Below, in pieces: positions 43,331 to 51,743 of a DNA stretch of 64,000 bases. The position numbers were made by a program, and so were the translations under genes. Origin of the DNA: Paenibacillus sp. FSL K6-1096 (GTDB taxonomy: Bacteria; Bacillota; Bacilli; Paenibacillales; Paenibacillaceae); NCBI RefSeq assembly GCF_037977055.1, contig NZ_CP150274.1, positions 6,634,001-6,698,000 on the forward strand, given 5' to 3'. The notes below the pieces were generated by a model that saw only the letters and a list, made by a program, of their open reading frames with translations, was not told the DNA's origin and searched no databases. Numbering within the stretch: position 1 is the stretch's first letter; every line of letters begins with the position of its first letter.

Positions 43331-45261
43331 CACCAGCTGACACATTGCCGAAGCTGACACCCGAAGCCTGTGAAGTGCTGCTGCGCATCTGTGCCGGTTA
43401 TGCAGCATCGCCATGTCCGGCGGACACCCTGGAACGGCTGCGGCCGGAAACCCTCTGCCGGATGCAGCAGAAGCTGGCTCTGGAGGAGCTGCTGCTTGCC
43501 GGGCTGCTGGAGCTGCGGCAGAAGGTGTGGGGCGAGCAGCTGTATCAGATCCCTTGGGAGCAGTATCCTCCCATTCTGCACAGCTTCTGGTCAGATTGCC
43601 CGCAGGTCCGGGTGGAGGAGCATGTGCAGGCCACAGCTGAGGCCTGCACGGGGCTAGCCGCCGAGCTGTTCCGTGCCTTGCTGTTCATTTCGGAGGAGGG
43701 GCTGCCTCTGACCAGTAAGGGAGTAATCCATAAGAAGCAGCTTAACCGGCTCGCCGGACTGCTGTCGATGAAGGAAGAGTATCTTACAGCAGTGCTGCCG
43801 CCGTCTGCCCGGCAGGAGAGCTATCCGCTGCCGGTAACGGTAATTGTGGACCTGATGCTGGCGCTGGGCCTGATCAGCCGCCACAGCAGCGGATACCGGA
43901 TTGACCCGGAGCTGCTGCAGCAGTGGCTGTCGCTCGGGCCGCAGGAGATGACGGACCTGCTCTATACCCTGGCCATCCGCCGCTACGGCTCCCCTGTGCC
44001 TGCGGAGCAGCATTTCAGGCATGTCATCACGGCCGCTGTCTTTCCGGCTGGAGAATGGTTTGCCCTGGCTCCTGTGCTGGAGTGGATGGCGCATAGCGGC
44101 CTTGCATCTGCGAAGCCGGAGGCGAAGGGGACAGGCCCGGTGCTGGAGCTGTCCGCGCTTGCCTGGCTTCGCCTGCTGGCCGGCTTCGGCTGGTGTGAGC
44201 TGGGTGTCTCGCCAGCAGGGCAGCCCTGCTTCCGCTGGCGGGCCGGGAAGCCGCAGCTGGCCTTAGAAGGTGCGGAGGGACAGGGCTCTGTCCCTGCGGA
44301 TGCGGCATCCGGCTTCATTGTGCAGCCGGACTTCGAGGTGCTGGTCCCGCCGGAGGTCCCTTATGCGGACCGCTGGACGCTGGCAAGCTTCGCGGAGCTG
44401 CTGCATAACGAGGACCTCTGGAGCTTCCGGCTGACCCGGGAGAAGCTGGAGGCGGCAGCTGAACAGGGAGCGGCTCCAGGCGGGCTTATCGCCTGGCTGG
44501 ATGCGCGCGCTGCCGGGGGGCTTCCGGAGCAGGTGCTGCTGGCGCTCCGGCAGTGGGCCGGCGGGATCGGAAGGACCCGCTTGGCCGAGGTGCTTCTGTT
44601 GTCCTGTGCAGGGGAACGGGAGGCGGAGGATATCGCCGCCCACCCCCGGCTGCAGGACATCGTCACCCGGATCGGACCGCTCCATTACACGGTCCGTCCG
44701 GAGGCTGCCGGGCAGCTGCGCAAGGAACTGGCTGCTGCCGGCATGACGCCCTCCATCCTGTCCGGGGAAGCAGACAGGATGGAGGGGCGGCAGTCCATGG
44801 CCGGGCTGCCGGCCTCGCCTCAACCAGCGCGGCGGTACACGCTCCCGCAGCCGGCCGCGGAGCAGGGGCTGCTTAGCACTGCGCCCCCGCTGGCGCTGCT
44901 GCCGCTGGAGCGTGCCATACAGCCGCAAGCTCAGCTGCCGGGCGAAGACGCGGTGCCGCAGATGTGGTTCGGCCAGTGGCGGCAATATCACAGCACCACC
45001 GCACAAAAGATTATGGAGCAGGCGCTCGCCTGGGGAATCAAGGTCAGCCTCTCCTATGAGGGCCGCACGGCTGAATTCATTCCGGAGCAGATTCTCGGCC
45101 GGCCGTGGAAGGTCCGGGGCATTCTGCTGCTTCCGGATTCCGGGGCGGCAGAAGAGAAGGAGCTGGCGGCGGAAGACTGGCGGGAAATGAGGCTGGTTCA
45201 TCCGTATCAGACTGCAAATTCTTCTTCTGCTGGAGCGGTCCGTTATGGTATGATGAAGTAG
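43321..45261 (+). CDS. helicase-associated protein, partner of the XPB helicase
   Basis: A 646-residue protein without ATPase motifs, whose ATG lies inside the helicase gene (10-base overlap), so the two are almost certainly made together. The sequence looks like tandem winged-helix regions (about 1-230) followed by a region (about 320-480) similar to the helicase-C-terminal type-3 domain (FIVQPDFEVLVPPEVPYA, split here as FIVQPDFEVLV), known beside XPB-type helicases. The C-terminal end (about 560-640) resembles a WYL-like or beta-rich fold. It is not the archaeal nuclease Bax1 by any motif seen. Its role is presumably to load or regulate the helicase. Confidence 0.75.
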   Translation: MGVTPADTLPKLTPEACEVLLRICAGYAASPCPADTLERLRPETLCRMQQKLALEELLLAGLLELRQKVWGEQLYQIPWEQYPPILHSFWSDCPQVRVEEHVQATAEACTGLAAELFRALLFISEEGLPLTSKGVIHKKQLNRLAGLLSMKEEYLTAVLPPSARQESYPLPVTVIVDLMLALGLISRHSSGYRIDPELLQQWLSLGPQEMTDLLYTLAIRRYGSPVPAEQHFRHVITAAVFPAGEWFALAPVLEWMAHSGLASAKPEAKGTGPVLELSALAWLRLLAGFGWCELGVSPAGQPCFRWRAGKPQLALEGAEGQGSVPADAASGFIVQPDFEVLVPPEVPYADRWTLASFAELLHNEDLWSFRLTREKLEAAAEQGAAPGGLIAWLDARAAGGLPEQVLLALRQWAGGIGRTRLAEVLLLSCAGEREAEDIAAHPRLQDIVTRIGPLHYTVRPEAAGQLRKELAAAGMTPSILSGEADRMEGRQSMAGLPASPQPARRYTLPQPAAEQGLLSTAPPLALLPLERAIQPQAQLPGEDAVPQMWFGQWRQYHSTTAQKIMEQALAWGIKVSLSYEGRTAEFIPEQILGRPWKVRGILLLPDSGAAEEKELAAEDWREMRLVHPYQTANSSSAGAVRYGMMK

Positions 45262-45306
45262 TCTACCGTCCGGGTAGAACTTTAATGCAGGAGAGAGTTG
45301 AAGTTC

Positions 45307-45744
45307 ATGAGCGTAGCGCAAGTAAATACGGTTGATATGGCCGAGGTGCTGACATACGCCTATGAATTAGGCGATATGATTAATCAATCCGCTGAAGTGT
45401 CGGATTACTTATACTGGAAGGGGCAGGTAGATGCCGACCCCGAGATTCAGGCCATGGTCAAGCGGCTGCAAGCCAAGAAGGATTTGTTCGAGGAGACGCA
45501 GCGGTTCGGCCATTTCCACCCGAACTACCACTCGGCGAAGGATGAGGTTGAGGCTGTAGAACGGGAGCTGGAGCAGTTCGAGGCGGTGGTGCGGTTCAAG
45601 CAGGCGGAGAAGACGCTCGATGACATCCTTCATTCCATGTCGGAGACGATTGCGTTCTCGGTATCGGACAGCATCAAGGTCCCAAGCAATGACCCGTCCC
45701 CGAAGGGCGGATGCGGCAGCGGAGGCAAATGCTCTTGCGGATAA
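45307..45744 (+). CDS. ylbF: YlbF family regulator (RicF)
   Basis: A 145-residue helical protein of the YlbF/YmcA family. In B. subtilis, YlbF, YmcA and YaaT form the RicAFT complex, which carries Fe-S clusters and assists RNase Y-dependent RNA processing, competence and sporulation. Here the long helical body ends in a Cys-rich tail GGCGSGGKCSCG with three Cys, which would suit cluster binding. AGGAGAG lies about ten bases before the ATG at 45307; a TTG at 45298 sits too close to it. ylbG follows, as in B. subtilis. Confidence 0.88.
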   Translation: MSVAQVNTVDMAEVLTYAYELGDMINQSAEVSDYLYWKGQVDADPEIQAMVKRLQAKKDLFEETQRFGHFHPNYHSAKDEVEAVERELEQFEAVVRFKQAEKTLDDILHSMSETIAFSVSDSIKVPSNDPSPKGGCGSGGKCSCG

Positions 45745-45788
45745 GCTGACCCGTGAAGAGAGACAGAGAAAGAGAGGCGGATGAGCTT

Positions 45789-46052
45789 ATGTTTGCGGAA
45801 CGGACAGGTTATATCGTATGGGTTAGCGACGTCAAGGCGGCGCGCAACCTGGAGAAATATGGAACACTGCACTATGTCTCCCGTAAAATGCACTATGCGG
45901 TTATGTATGTGAACGCGGATCGCGCGGAGGAAGTTATGAAGACTGTCCGCAGACTCTCCTATGTGCGCAAGATTGAGCGTTCATACCGCAATGAGCTGAA
46001 GACGGAATATACCAGCAACGGGCAGGACAAGTCCCGGTACTATGGCCTGTGA
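45789..46052 (+). CDS. ylbG: YlbG family protein (DUF2129)
   Basis: An 87-residue conserved protein of unknown function. The pattern IVWVSDVKAARNLEKYGTLHYVSRKMHYAVMYVN (here cut to LEKYGTLHYVSRKMHYAVMY) is diagnostic. The ATG at 45789 matches the family start; a GTG at 45753 would add a charged leader. It is 44 bases after ylbF and followed by a terminator, so the two form an operon. Confidence 0.87.
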   Translation: MFAERTGYIVWVSDVKAARNLEKYGTLHYVSRKMHYAVMYVNADRAEEVMKTVRRLSYVRKIERSYRNELKTEYTSNGQDKSRYYGL

Positions 46053-46072
46053 GGCTTTCATAGCAGTTACTG

Positions 46073-46101
46073 GACAGGCGCCGCAAGGCGTCTGTTTTTT
46101 T
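46073..46101 (+). terminator. terminator of the ylbF-ylbG operon
   Basis: GACAGGCGCC-GCAA-GGCGTCTGTT followed by a run of T. Confidence 0.85.
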
Positions 46102-46141
46102 GACAGAGAAGGTTAAAGGGATCAGCGGGGGAGGACTGGCG

Positions 46142-46639
46142 ATGAACAAAGAGGAGCAGGTGCTGACGGCGTTCAGAGACTTATTCAATAAAAGAAGCTG
46201 GCTCAACAAAACCAAGATGGAGTCCAGCCTGAAGGGCCACAAGCCATCGGAGGTGCATTGTATCGAGTACATCGGGACCCTGACAGACGCTAATGTGACC
46301 AGGCTGGCCGAGTCGCTCTATATGACCAGAGGGGCGATCAGCAAAATCACCCAGAAGCTCTTGCGTAAAGGCCTGATCGAGAGCTACCGGAAGCCGGAGA
46401 ATCAGAAGGAAATCTACTTCAGGCTCACAGAGGAAGGACGGGACATCTGGAGAATTCATGACGAGCTGCACCGGGAGTTCCGCGACCGCGACCGCCCCGT
46501 GTTCGAGCACGTAACGGATGACCAATATGACGGTATGCTGAGCTTCATGGAGAAGTACAGCAGGCATCTGGATGAAGAGCTTAAGAAGCAGGGGCTGACC
46601 CGCAAGGCGGGAGTGGAAGCTGAGGCTGAAGATGTGTGA
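46142..46639 (+). CDS. MarR-family transcriptional regulator
   Basis: A 165-residue winged-helix regulator. The DNA-binding part (about 40-110) has the recognition helix region MTRGAISKITQKLLRKGLIESYR and the wing KPENQKEIYFRLTEEG. Dimer helices flank it. GGGGGAGG lies eight bases before the ATG. The next gene encodes an MFS pump, a common target of such repressors; palindromes lie between the two genes. Confidence 0.9.
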   Translation: MNKEEQVLTAFRDLFNKRSWLNKTKMESSLKGHKPSEVHCIEYIGTLTDANVTRLAESLYMTRGAISKITQKLLRKGLIESYRKPENQKEIYFRLTEEGRDIWRIHDELHREFRDRDRPVFEHVTDDQYDGMLSFMEKYSRHLDEELKKQGLTRKAGVEAEAEDV

Positions 46640-46653
46640 ATGCTGCTTACAGA

Positions 46654-46671
46654 AGGTGCACTAGTGCACCT
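46654..46671. promoter_or_regulatory. perfect 18-bp palindrome, candidate operator
   Basis: AGGTGCACTAGTGCACCT, just after the marR stop and before its terminator. It reads the same on both strands with no spacer. Confidence 0.5.
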
Positions 46672-46710
46672 GGATTTCCGTAAAGTTGGTCGAATGGGCT
46701 AATGTATTCT

Positions 46711-46731
46711 CACCCGGAAGGGTGTTTTTTT
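46711..46731 (+). terminator. terminator of the marR gene
   Basis: CACCC-GGAA-GGGTG followed by TTTTTTT. Confidence 0.8.
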
Positions 46732-46780
46732 GTGTTTAAAATTATGTTTCCGAGGAATCAAAAACATGTTATGATCTTAT

Positions 46781-46796
46781 TGTTTCCAAAGAAACA
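46781..46796. promoter_or_regulatory. inverted repeat before the MFS gene, candidate operator
   Basis: TGTTTC-CAAA-GAAACA lies 28 bases before the ATG. A half site, ATGTTTCC, recurs at 46744. A TATGAT at 46770 may be the -10 box, which the palindrome would then cover at the transcription start. Confidence 0.5.
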
Positions 46797-46824
46797 TAAT
46801 TCGATGATCAGGGAGAGTAGCACA

Positions 46825-48177
46825 ATGCCCATATTTACATTCAAAAAGTCACAGCAGCGTAACCAAGCATCACCACCCGATCAATTCCATCCCCCCAACC
46901 GGCCGTATCCACCCAATGACAACCAGCCGTCAAAACCAGCCTCACACCAACCGCATCAGTCCGCAGCTGATCCGCCCAAGCACGCCCTAATCTTCGGCCT
47001 CATCGCTGTCTTTCTCTGCGGGCTTGGCTTTAGTATTATCGCACCTGTGGTTCCGTTCCTGGTGCGGCCATATGTCAGCGGCCCGGGACAACAGGCTGTC
47101 ATGGTTACGCTGCTGACTTCGGTATATGCGGCCTGCGTTTTTGTGGCGGCTCCTGTGCTGGGGGCGCTGAGCGATAAGTATGGCCGCCGCCCTCTGCTCT
47201 TGCTGTGCCTTCTGGGTTCGGCCCTCGGGTACTTTATCTTCGGGCTCGGCGGAGCGCTGTGGATGCTGTTTGCCGGACGGATTATCGAAGGGATTACCGG
47301 CGGGAGCATCAGTACGATTTTTGCTTATTTTGCCGATATCCTTCCGCCGGAGCAGCGGACCAAGTACTTTGGCTGGATGAGTGCGGTGGTGGGGGCGGGC
47401 ACGATCATTGGCCCGGCGGCGGGCGGATTGCTGGCGAAGTACGGTTATTCCGTCCCGATATATGCGGCTGCCCTCGTCACATTGGTGAATGCGGTGTATG
47501 GATTTCTGTTCATGCCCGAGAGCCTGGAAAAGCACAAGCGGCGGCAAGATGTCGCCTGGCTGAAGCTGAATCCATTCTCGCAGCTTGCCGGCCTGCTGTC
47601 GGTGAAGAGCCTGAACCGGCTGCTGGTCTCAGCGTTCCTGCTGTGGATACCGGGCGGTGCGCTGCAGGGGATTTTGTCCCAGTTCACGCTGGATCTGTTC
47701 AGCTGGAAGCCCGCAGTGACCGGGCTGATGTTCTCGATCATGGGCCTGCAGGACATCCTCTCGCAAGCCTTGATTATGCCGGGGCTGTTAAAGAGATACA
47801 GCGACAGGCAGATCGCCGCACTGGGCATATCTACGGAGATGGCGGGTTACACTCTGTTTGCGCTGTCGGCAGGGTGGTCTTCCTCTCTGCTTTTTATCTC
47901 GGGCATGTTCGTCTTCGGCTTCGGGGATGCGATCTTCGGCCCGTCCTTTAACGGAATGCTATCGAAGGCGGCTGCTGACGGTGAGCAGGGCAGGGTCCAA
48001 GGCGGCAGCCAGTCGGTCCAGGCGCTCGCCCGTATGGCCGGTCCGCTGATTGGAGGACAGCTCTATGTGTTACTTGGCCCTGCCGCACCTGCCGGGATGG
48101 GAATTATACTGGTAGCCGCAGCCCTTGCTGTACTGTACCGGATGAACCTGGCCGCTGGCCGGAGCTTGTCGAAATAA
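46825..48177 (+). CDS. MFS drug efflux transporter (TetA-like)
   Basis: A 450-residue 12-TM major facilitator. An unusual Pro/Gln/His-rich N-terminal extension (about 1-50, with QRNQASPPDQFHPPNRP) precedes TM1. Motif A is GALSDKYGRRPL, and motif C-like GAGTIIGPAAGG lies in TM5, typical of antiporters that export drugs. The ATG at 46825 follows AGGGAGAG. It sits downstream of a marR gene with palindromes between, so it is likely repressed by it and induced by its substrate. Confidence 0.85.
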   Translation: MPIFTFKKSQQRNQASPPDQFHPPNRPYPPNDNQPSKPASHQPHQSAADPPKHALIFGLIAVFLCGLGFSIIAPVVPFLVRPYVSGPGQQAVMVTLLTSVYAACVFVAAPVLGALSDKYGRRPLLLLCLLGSALGYFIFGLGGALWMLFAGRIIEGITGGSISTIFAYFADILPPEQRTKYFGWMSAVVGAGTIIGPAAGGLLAKYGYSVPIYAAALVTLVNAVYGFLFMPESLEKHKRRQDVAWLKLNPFSQLAGLLSVKSLNRLLVSAFLLWIPGGALQGILSQFTLDLFSWKPAVTGLMFSIMGLQDILSQALIMPGLLKRYSDRQIAALGISTEMAGYTLFALSAGWSSSLLFISGMFVFGFGDAIFGPSFNGMLSKAAADGEQGRVQGGSQSVQALARMAGPLIGGQLYVLLGPAAPAGMGIILVAAALAVLYRMNLAAGRSLSK

Positions 48178-48303
48178 GTCGTTTGTGTGAAAAAGCACCC
48201 AACATACCCGGGGCTGGCCCACAGTTTATACCTGCTTAATACTTCCAATCTATGCTAAAGCGGGAAGCTTAACATTCTTAATGACAGGTATACGGGTGAT
48301 GAA

Positions 48304-49212
48304 ATGAACAAAACAGGGACCCTGTCCCGGAGAATCGCGGCCCTGCCGCAATATATCAGGCATATGAGCGGGAGAGTCAGGGATGAAGTGCAGGAGCTGG
48401 GCAGGTTGTCTATGCTGCTGAATATAATGAATAACGGGCTGCTCGATACGTACTTTCAGCCGATTCTGGAGCTGCATAGCGGGAGGACCGTTGGCCATGA
48501 GGTACTGAACCGCCCTCCGCACTCGCCGCAGTTTCCGACTACGGAGCATTTTTATGATTTTGCCGGACGGACGGCCCAGATGGTCAGATTCGAGCAGTAC
48601 TGCCGGAGAGTGTCTTTATCCCGGTACGTGGAGCGGGCAGCGGAGGCAAAGGGGGGCAGCGCCAGCCTGGTGTTCGTCAATGTGCATCCAGGTGTGCTGA
48701 ATGATCCGCGCCACAGAAGCGGGGAATCGCTGGCGCTGCTGAAGGAGCTGGGACTGGCCCCGGAGCGGATCGTCTTTGAGCTGACTGAACGCCAGGCGGT
48801 GCAGGATTATGTTCAATTCGAGAAGGTGCTGTCCCATTACCGTGAGCAGGGCTTCCGGATTGCCGTAGATGATGCAGGCTCCGGATACAACAGCCTGAAG
48901 ACGCTGGTCTACCTGAAGCCGGAATTCATCAAGCTGGACAAGTCGCTCATCCGGGGCATTCATCACTGCCGGGAGCAGCAGGAGCTGCTGGAGCTGATCC
49001 GGGAATACGCGGAGCGTTCCTCTACGCGGGTGATTGCCGAAGGGATTGAGACCGCGGCGGAGCTGCATTTTTTACAGTCGGCGGGTGTGGAATGGGGTCA
49101 GGGCTATGCGCTGGGGCGGCCGACTGGCCGGCCGTTAGAGGGGGAGTTTCCGGCTTGGGCGCGGCAGGTTGCAATCAGGGGAGGGTATAGGGATGTTTCT
49201 TCAGATCGGTGA
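48304..49212 (+). CDS. EAL-domain c-di-GMP phosphodiesterase
   Basis: A 302-residue protein consisting of an EAL domain (about 45-290) after a short N-terminal segment. Residues for metal and catalysis appear intact: GHEVLNR (E-V-L for EAL), FVNVHP, ELTERQ, DDAGSGYNS, KLDKSL, and EGIE. It should hydrolyse c-di-GMP to pGpG. The start ATG at 48304 lies five bases after GGTGATGAA, a weak RBS. Its end overlaps the next gene, which encodes a GGDEF protein, by 20 bases. Confidence 0.87.
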   Translation: MNKTGTLSRRIAALPQYIRHMSGRVRDEVQELGRLSMLLNIMNNGLLDTYFQPILELHSGRTVGHEVLNRPPHSPQFPTTEHFYDFAGRTAQMVRFEQYCRRVSLSRYVERAAEAKGGSASLVFVNVHPGVLNDPRHRSGESLALLKELGLAPERIVFELTERQAVQDYVQFEKVLSHYREQGFRIAVDDAGSGYNSLKTLVYLKPEFIKLDKSLIRGIHHCREQQELLELIREYAERSSTRVIAEGIETAAELHFLQSAGVEWGQGYALGRPTGRPLEGEFPAWARQVAIRGGYRDVSSDR

Positions 49213-50161
49213 AATTGCCGGAGCAATTCCGGAGATTTCGGTACATCACAAGTGCGGGATTGTGGACCAGATTTTCAAAAGCAATCCCAAGCTTCAAGGC
49301 GTGGCCGTAACGGAGAACGGGCGGCCGGTAGCACTGATTATGCGAATCCGCTTTTACCAGCAGATCGGGACCTTATACGGGTATACGCTCTATATGGGCA
49401 GGTCCGTTGAGCTGGTGATGGACCGGGACCCGCTGATTGTCGATTATGCCGCACCTATCATTGATGTCAGCAGGCTGGCGATGGCCAGGCAGGATGAGAA
49501 CCTGTACGATTACGTGATTGTTACGCATGGAAAATCATTGTTCGGCGCGGTCAGCGTGCGGGATCTGCTGCTTAATTTTGCCGAAATACAGGCCATGGCG
49601 GCCAGCTTCCTGAACCCGCTGACAGGGCTGCCGGGAAATATCAGCATCACCGAGTGGATGGTGAAGACGCTGCTGCAGGAGCAGTTCAGTGTGCTCTACA
49701 TCGACCTTGACCATTTCAAGGCGTATAACGATACCTACGGCTTCAAGGAAGGCGACCGGATGCTCCAGGCCACGGCAGAGATTCTGAAGCAGGAGGCGGT
49801 ACGGCTGGGCGGGCAGCTGGGGCATATCGGCGGCGATGACTTCATTCTGTTTATCAGTGATTATAATTACGAGGAAGGGTGCAGGAGAATCATCTCGGCC
49901 TTCGATGCAACGGTCAAAGCGTTCTATCATACCGCACATCAGGCCCAGAGGTACGTGCTGGCCGAGAGCCGCTCGGGTGTGCTGGAGGAGATTCCGCTGG
50001 TCTCGATCTCCATCGCCGTGGTGACGAACCGCAGCCGCCGCTTCGCGTCCGCTGAAGATCTGTCAGCCGAGGCCGCCCGCTTCAAAAAAAGCTGCAAAAT
50101 GATCCGCGGCAGCACCTACATAGATGATTGTGATCTCCATATGCGCCGTGCAGGCGGCTAG
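49193..50161 (+). CDS. CBS-like GGDEF-domain protein
   Basis: A 322-residue protein. The N-terminal part (about 1-130) looks like a CBS pair (VAVTENGRPVALIMR and DYVIVTHGKSLFGAVSVRDLL). The C-terminal GGDEF domain (about 150-310) has the metal-binding LYIDLDHFKAYND and the signature GGDDF instead of GGDEF, with no RxxD I-site just before it. A cyclase activity is possible, as some GGDDF forms are active; a GTP sensor role is the alternative. GGGGAGGG precedes the ATG, which lies within the EAL gene. Confidence 0.82.
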   Translation: MFLQIGEIAGAIPEISVHHKCGIVDQIFKSNPKLQGVAVTENGRPVALIMRIRFYQQIGTLYGYTLYMGRSVELVMDRDPLIVDYAAPIIDVSRLAMARQDENLYDYVIVTHGKSLFGAVSVRDLLLNFAEIQAMAASFLNPLTGLPGNISITEWMVKTLLQEQFSVLYIDLDHFKAYNDTYGFKEGDRMLQATAEILKQEAVRLGGQLGHIGGDDFILFISDYNYEEGCRRIISAFDATVKAFYHTAHQAQRYVLAESRSGVLEEIPLVSISIAVVTNRSRRFASAEDLSAEAARFKKSCKMIRGSTYIDDCDLHMRRAGG

Positions 50162-50275
50162 ACTCCCTATAGGCTTCAGTTGCGGCCGGAATGCTTGAAA
50201 GGCAGGCGTCAATGCGGTAAGATTGACAACAATAAGAGCATAGGCCAAGACCCTTATACGTGGAGTGTGATGACA

Positions 50276-50716
50276 ATGCATGGCAAGGGGATGGAGTCGT
50301 GGGGGGTGTACGAGCCCTTTCACATCGTGCTGAATAACTACGGAATTGCCGACATTGTCCTTACCAGTCATGCGAAGAGCCGTTACGCGGACCGGATCGC
50401 CCAGGCGGACAGCGGGAACGGTGAAGTAACCGCATGGCTGTGGCAGGCCTTGAAGCAGAACCGGGTGAGGCCTTACTCCAGCAGCGAATACAATGCCTAT
50501 TTGGTGGATGACGATACGGTGATCGTAGCCGATTTCGCACCGGTAGAGGGGATATCCTCGTTCTCCGGGGAGCCGCTGTATGTGATGGTGATTGTATCTT
50601 TTCTCGGCAAAATCTCGGTAACCCCCCAGCTGCGGGATCTCAAAAAGTACTATTCCTGGCTGCAGCATTCCCGCCGGATCAAGCTGTCGAAGAAGCGCCG
50701 CCGCAGGCGCAGGTAG
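50276..50716 (+). CDS. conserved protein of unknown function (146 aa), basic tail
   Basis: A soluble protein without recognised domains. The middle contains LTSHAKSRYADRIAQADSG followed by an alpha/beta region (YLVDDDTVIVADFAPVEG), and the C-terminus is a run of Lys/Arg (KKRRRRRR) that could bind nucleic acid or membrane phosphate groups. GGAG lies ten bases before the ATG at 50276; the ATG at 50270 is also possible. It follows the c-di-GMP pair by 114 bases. Confidence 0.65.
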   Translation: MHGKGMESWGVYEPFHIVLNNYGIADIVLTSHAKSRYADRIAQADSGNGEVTAWLWQALKQNRVRPYSSSEYNAYLVDDDTVIVADFAPVEGISSFSGEPLYVMVIVSFLGKISVTPQLRDLKKYYSWLQHSRRIKLSKKRRRRRR

Positions 50717-50794
50717 GGGACCGGGGAACAAGGAGGGCATGTGGCTGAGCGCTGCGTGCCCTTTGTCAGATTCATACAAAGGAGCAAGCAAGGC

Positions 50795-51697
50795 ATGAAT
50801 TTTCATCAGCTTCACATTTTCTATACAGTCTCCGAGCGGGGCAGCTTCTCGGCGGCGGCACAGACGCTGCATATGACCCAGCCGGCGGTGACGATGCAGG
50901 TTCAGGCGCTGGAGGATTATTTCGGCACCAAGCTGTTCGACCGTTCCGGCAAAAAAATAATGCTCTCCGAAGCCGGGCTCGCACTGATGCCGTTCGCACT
51001 GCGCAGCATGCAGCTGGTCCGCGAGACGGATCAGGCGATGTCCGCCTTCACCCATATGCTGGAGGGCCGCCTGCAGCTCGGGGCCAGCCTGACGATCGGG
51101 GAATATGTGCTTCCCCGCCTGCTGGGTCCCTTCGGCAAGGAGTATCCGAACATCTCGATCATGATGAAGGTGATGAATACCTCGCAGATCATTGACGAGA
51201 TCAACCGGCACCAGCTGAATTTCGGGCTGATTGAGGCGCCGGTGTCCCACCCGGATATGGTTGTGGAGCCGGTGCTGGGCGATGAGCTGAAGCTGATCGT
51301 TCCGGCGGGACATCCGCTGGCGGATCAAGCGGAGGTGACGCTGGAAGCGGCGATGGACTACCCGTTTGTCCTGCGTGAGCGGGGCTCGGGCACGCGGCGG
51401 GTGATGGAGGAGCAGCTTGAAGAGAGAGGGCTTGATCCTGCCGCGATGCGGATTGTGATGGAGCTGGGCAGCACCGGAGCGGTGAAATCTGCCGTCGAGG
51501 CCGGGCTCGGCATCACGATTATCTCCACCTCCTCGGTCAAGCATGAGGCGGCGCTGGGGCTTCTGAAGATTGTCGATCTGGCGGATGCTTCCTTCAAGCG
51601 GCAGTTCTACGCGATTCATCTGAAATCAACGCTGCTGCCGATCTCGGCGGTAACCTTCCTGGGCTTCCTGCGCAGCCATGCCGGGGGACAGGGATAG
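50795..51697 (+). CDS. LysR-family transcriptional regulator (CysL-like)
   Basis: A 300-residue LysR regulator. The HTH covers about 1-60 (FYTVSERGSFSAAAQTLHMTQPAVTMQVQALE, shortened: FSAAAQTLHMTQPAVT), and the effector domain about 90-295. It resembles the CysL/YwfK type linked to sulfur or nitrogen assimilation, but the target is not in view. AAGGAG lies before the ATG at 50795. No divergent gene is present, unlike many LysR genes. Confidence 0.87.
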   Translation: MNFHQLHIFYTVSERGSFSAAAQTLHMTQPAVTMQVQALEDYFGTKLFDRSGKKIMLSEAGLALMPFALRSMQLVRETDQAMSAFTHMLEGRLQLGASLTIGEYVLPRLLGPFGKEYPNISIMMKVMNTSQIIDEINRHQLNFGLIEAPVSHPDMVVEPVLGDELKLIVPAGHPLADQAEVTLEAAMDYPFVLRERGSGTRRVMEEQLEERGLDPAAMRIVMELGSTGAVKSAVEAGLGITIISTSSVKHEAALGLLKIVDLADASFKRQFYAIHLKSTLLPISAVTFLGFLRSHAGGQG

Positions 51698-51743
51698 ACA
51701 AGCATTCAAATACGGATATGCATCTGAAGAATGGAGGGATGGC

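Noticed and set aside
41945-43414. Long open frame antisense to the XPB helicase gene
   Set aside because: It mirrors the coding strand's codon bias; the + strand has clear helicase motifs and a strong RBS.
47205-47951. Second-frame open frame inside the MFS gene
   Set aside because: An out-of-frame reading of a GC-rich gene; no start signals.
50063-51619. 518-codon open frame on the minus strand over the LysR gene and its neighbour
   Set aside because: Rich in His, Arg, Gln and Pro as expected for antisense of GC-rich genes. It crosses two real genes and an intergenic gap, with no family resemblance.
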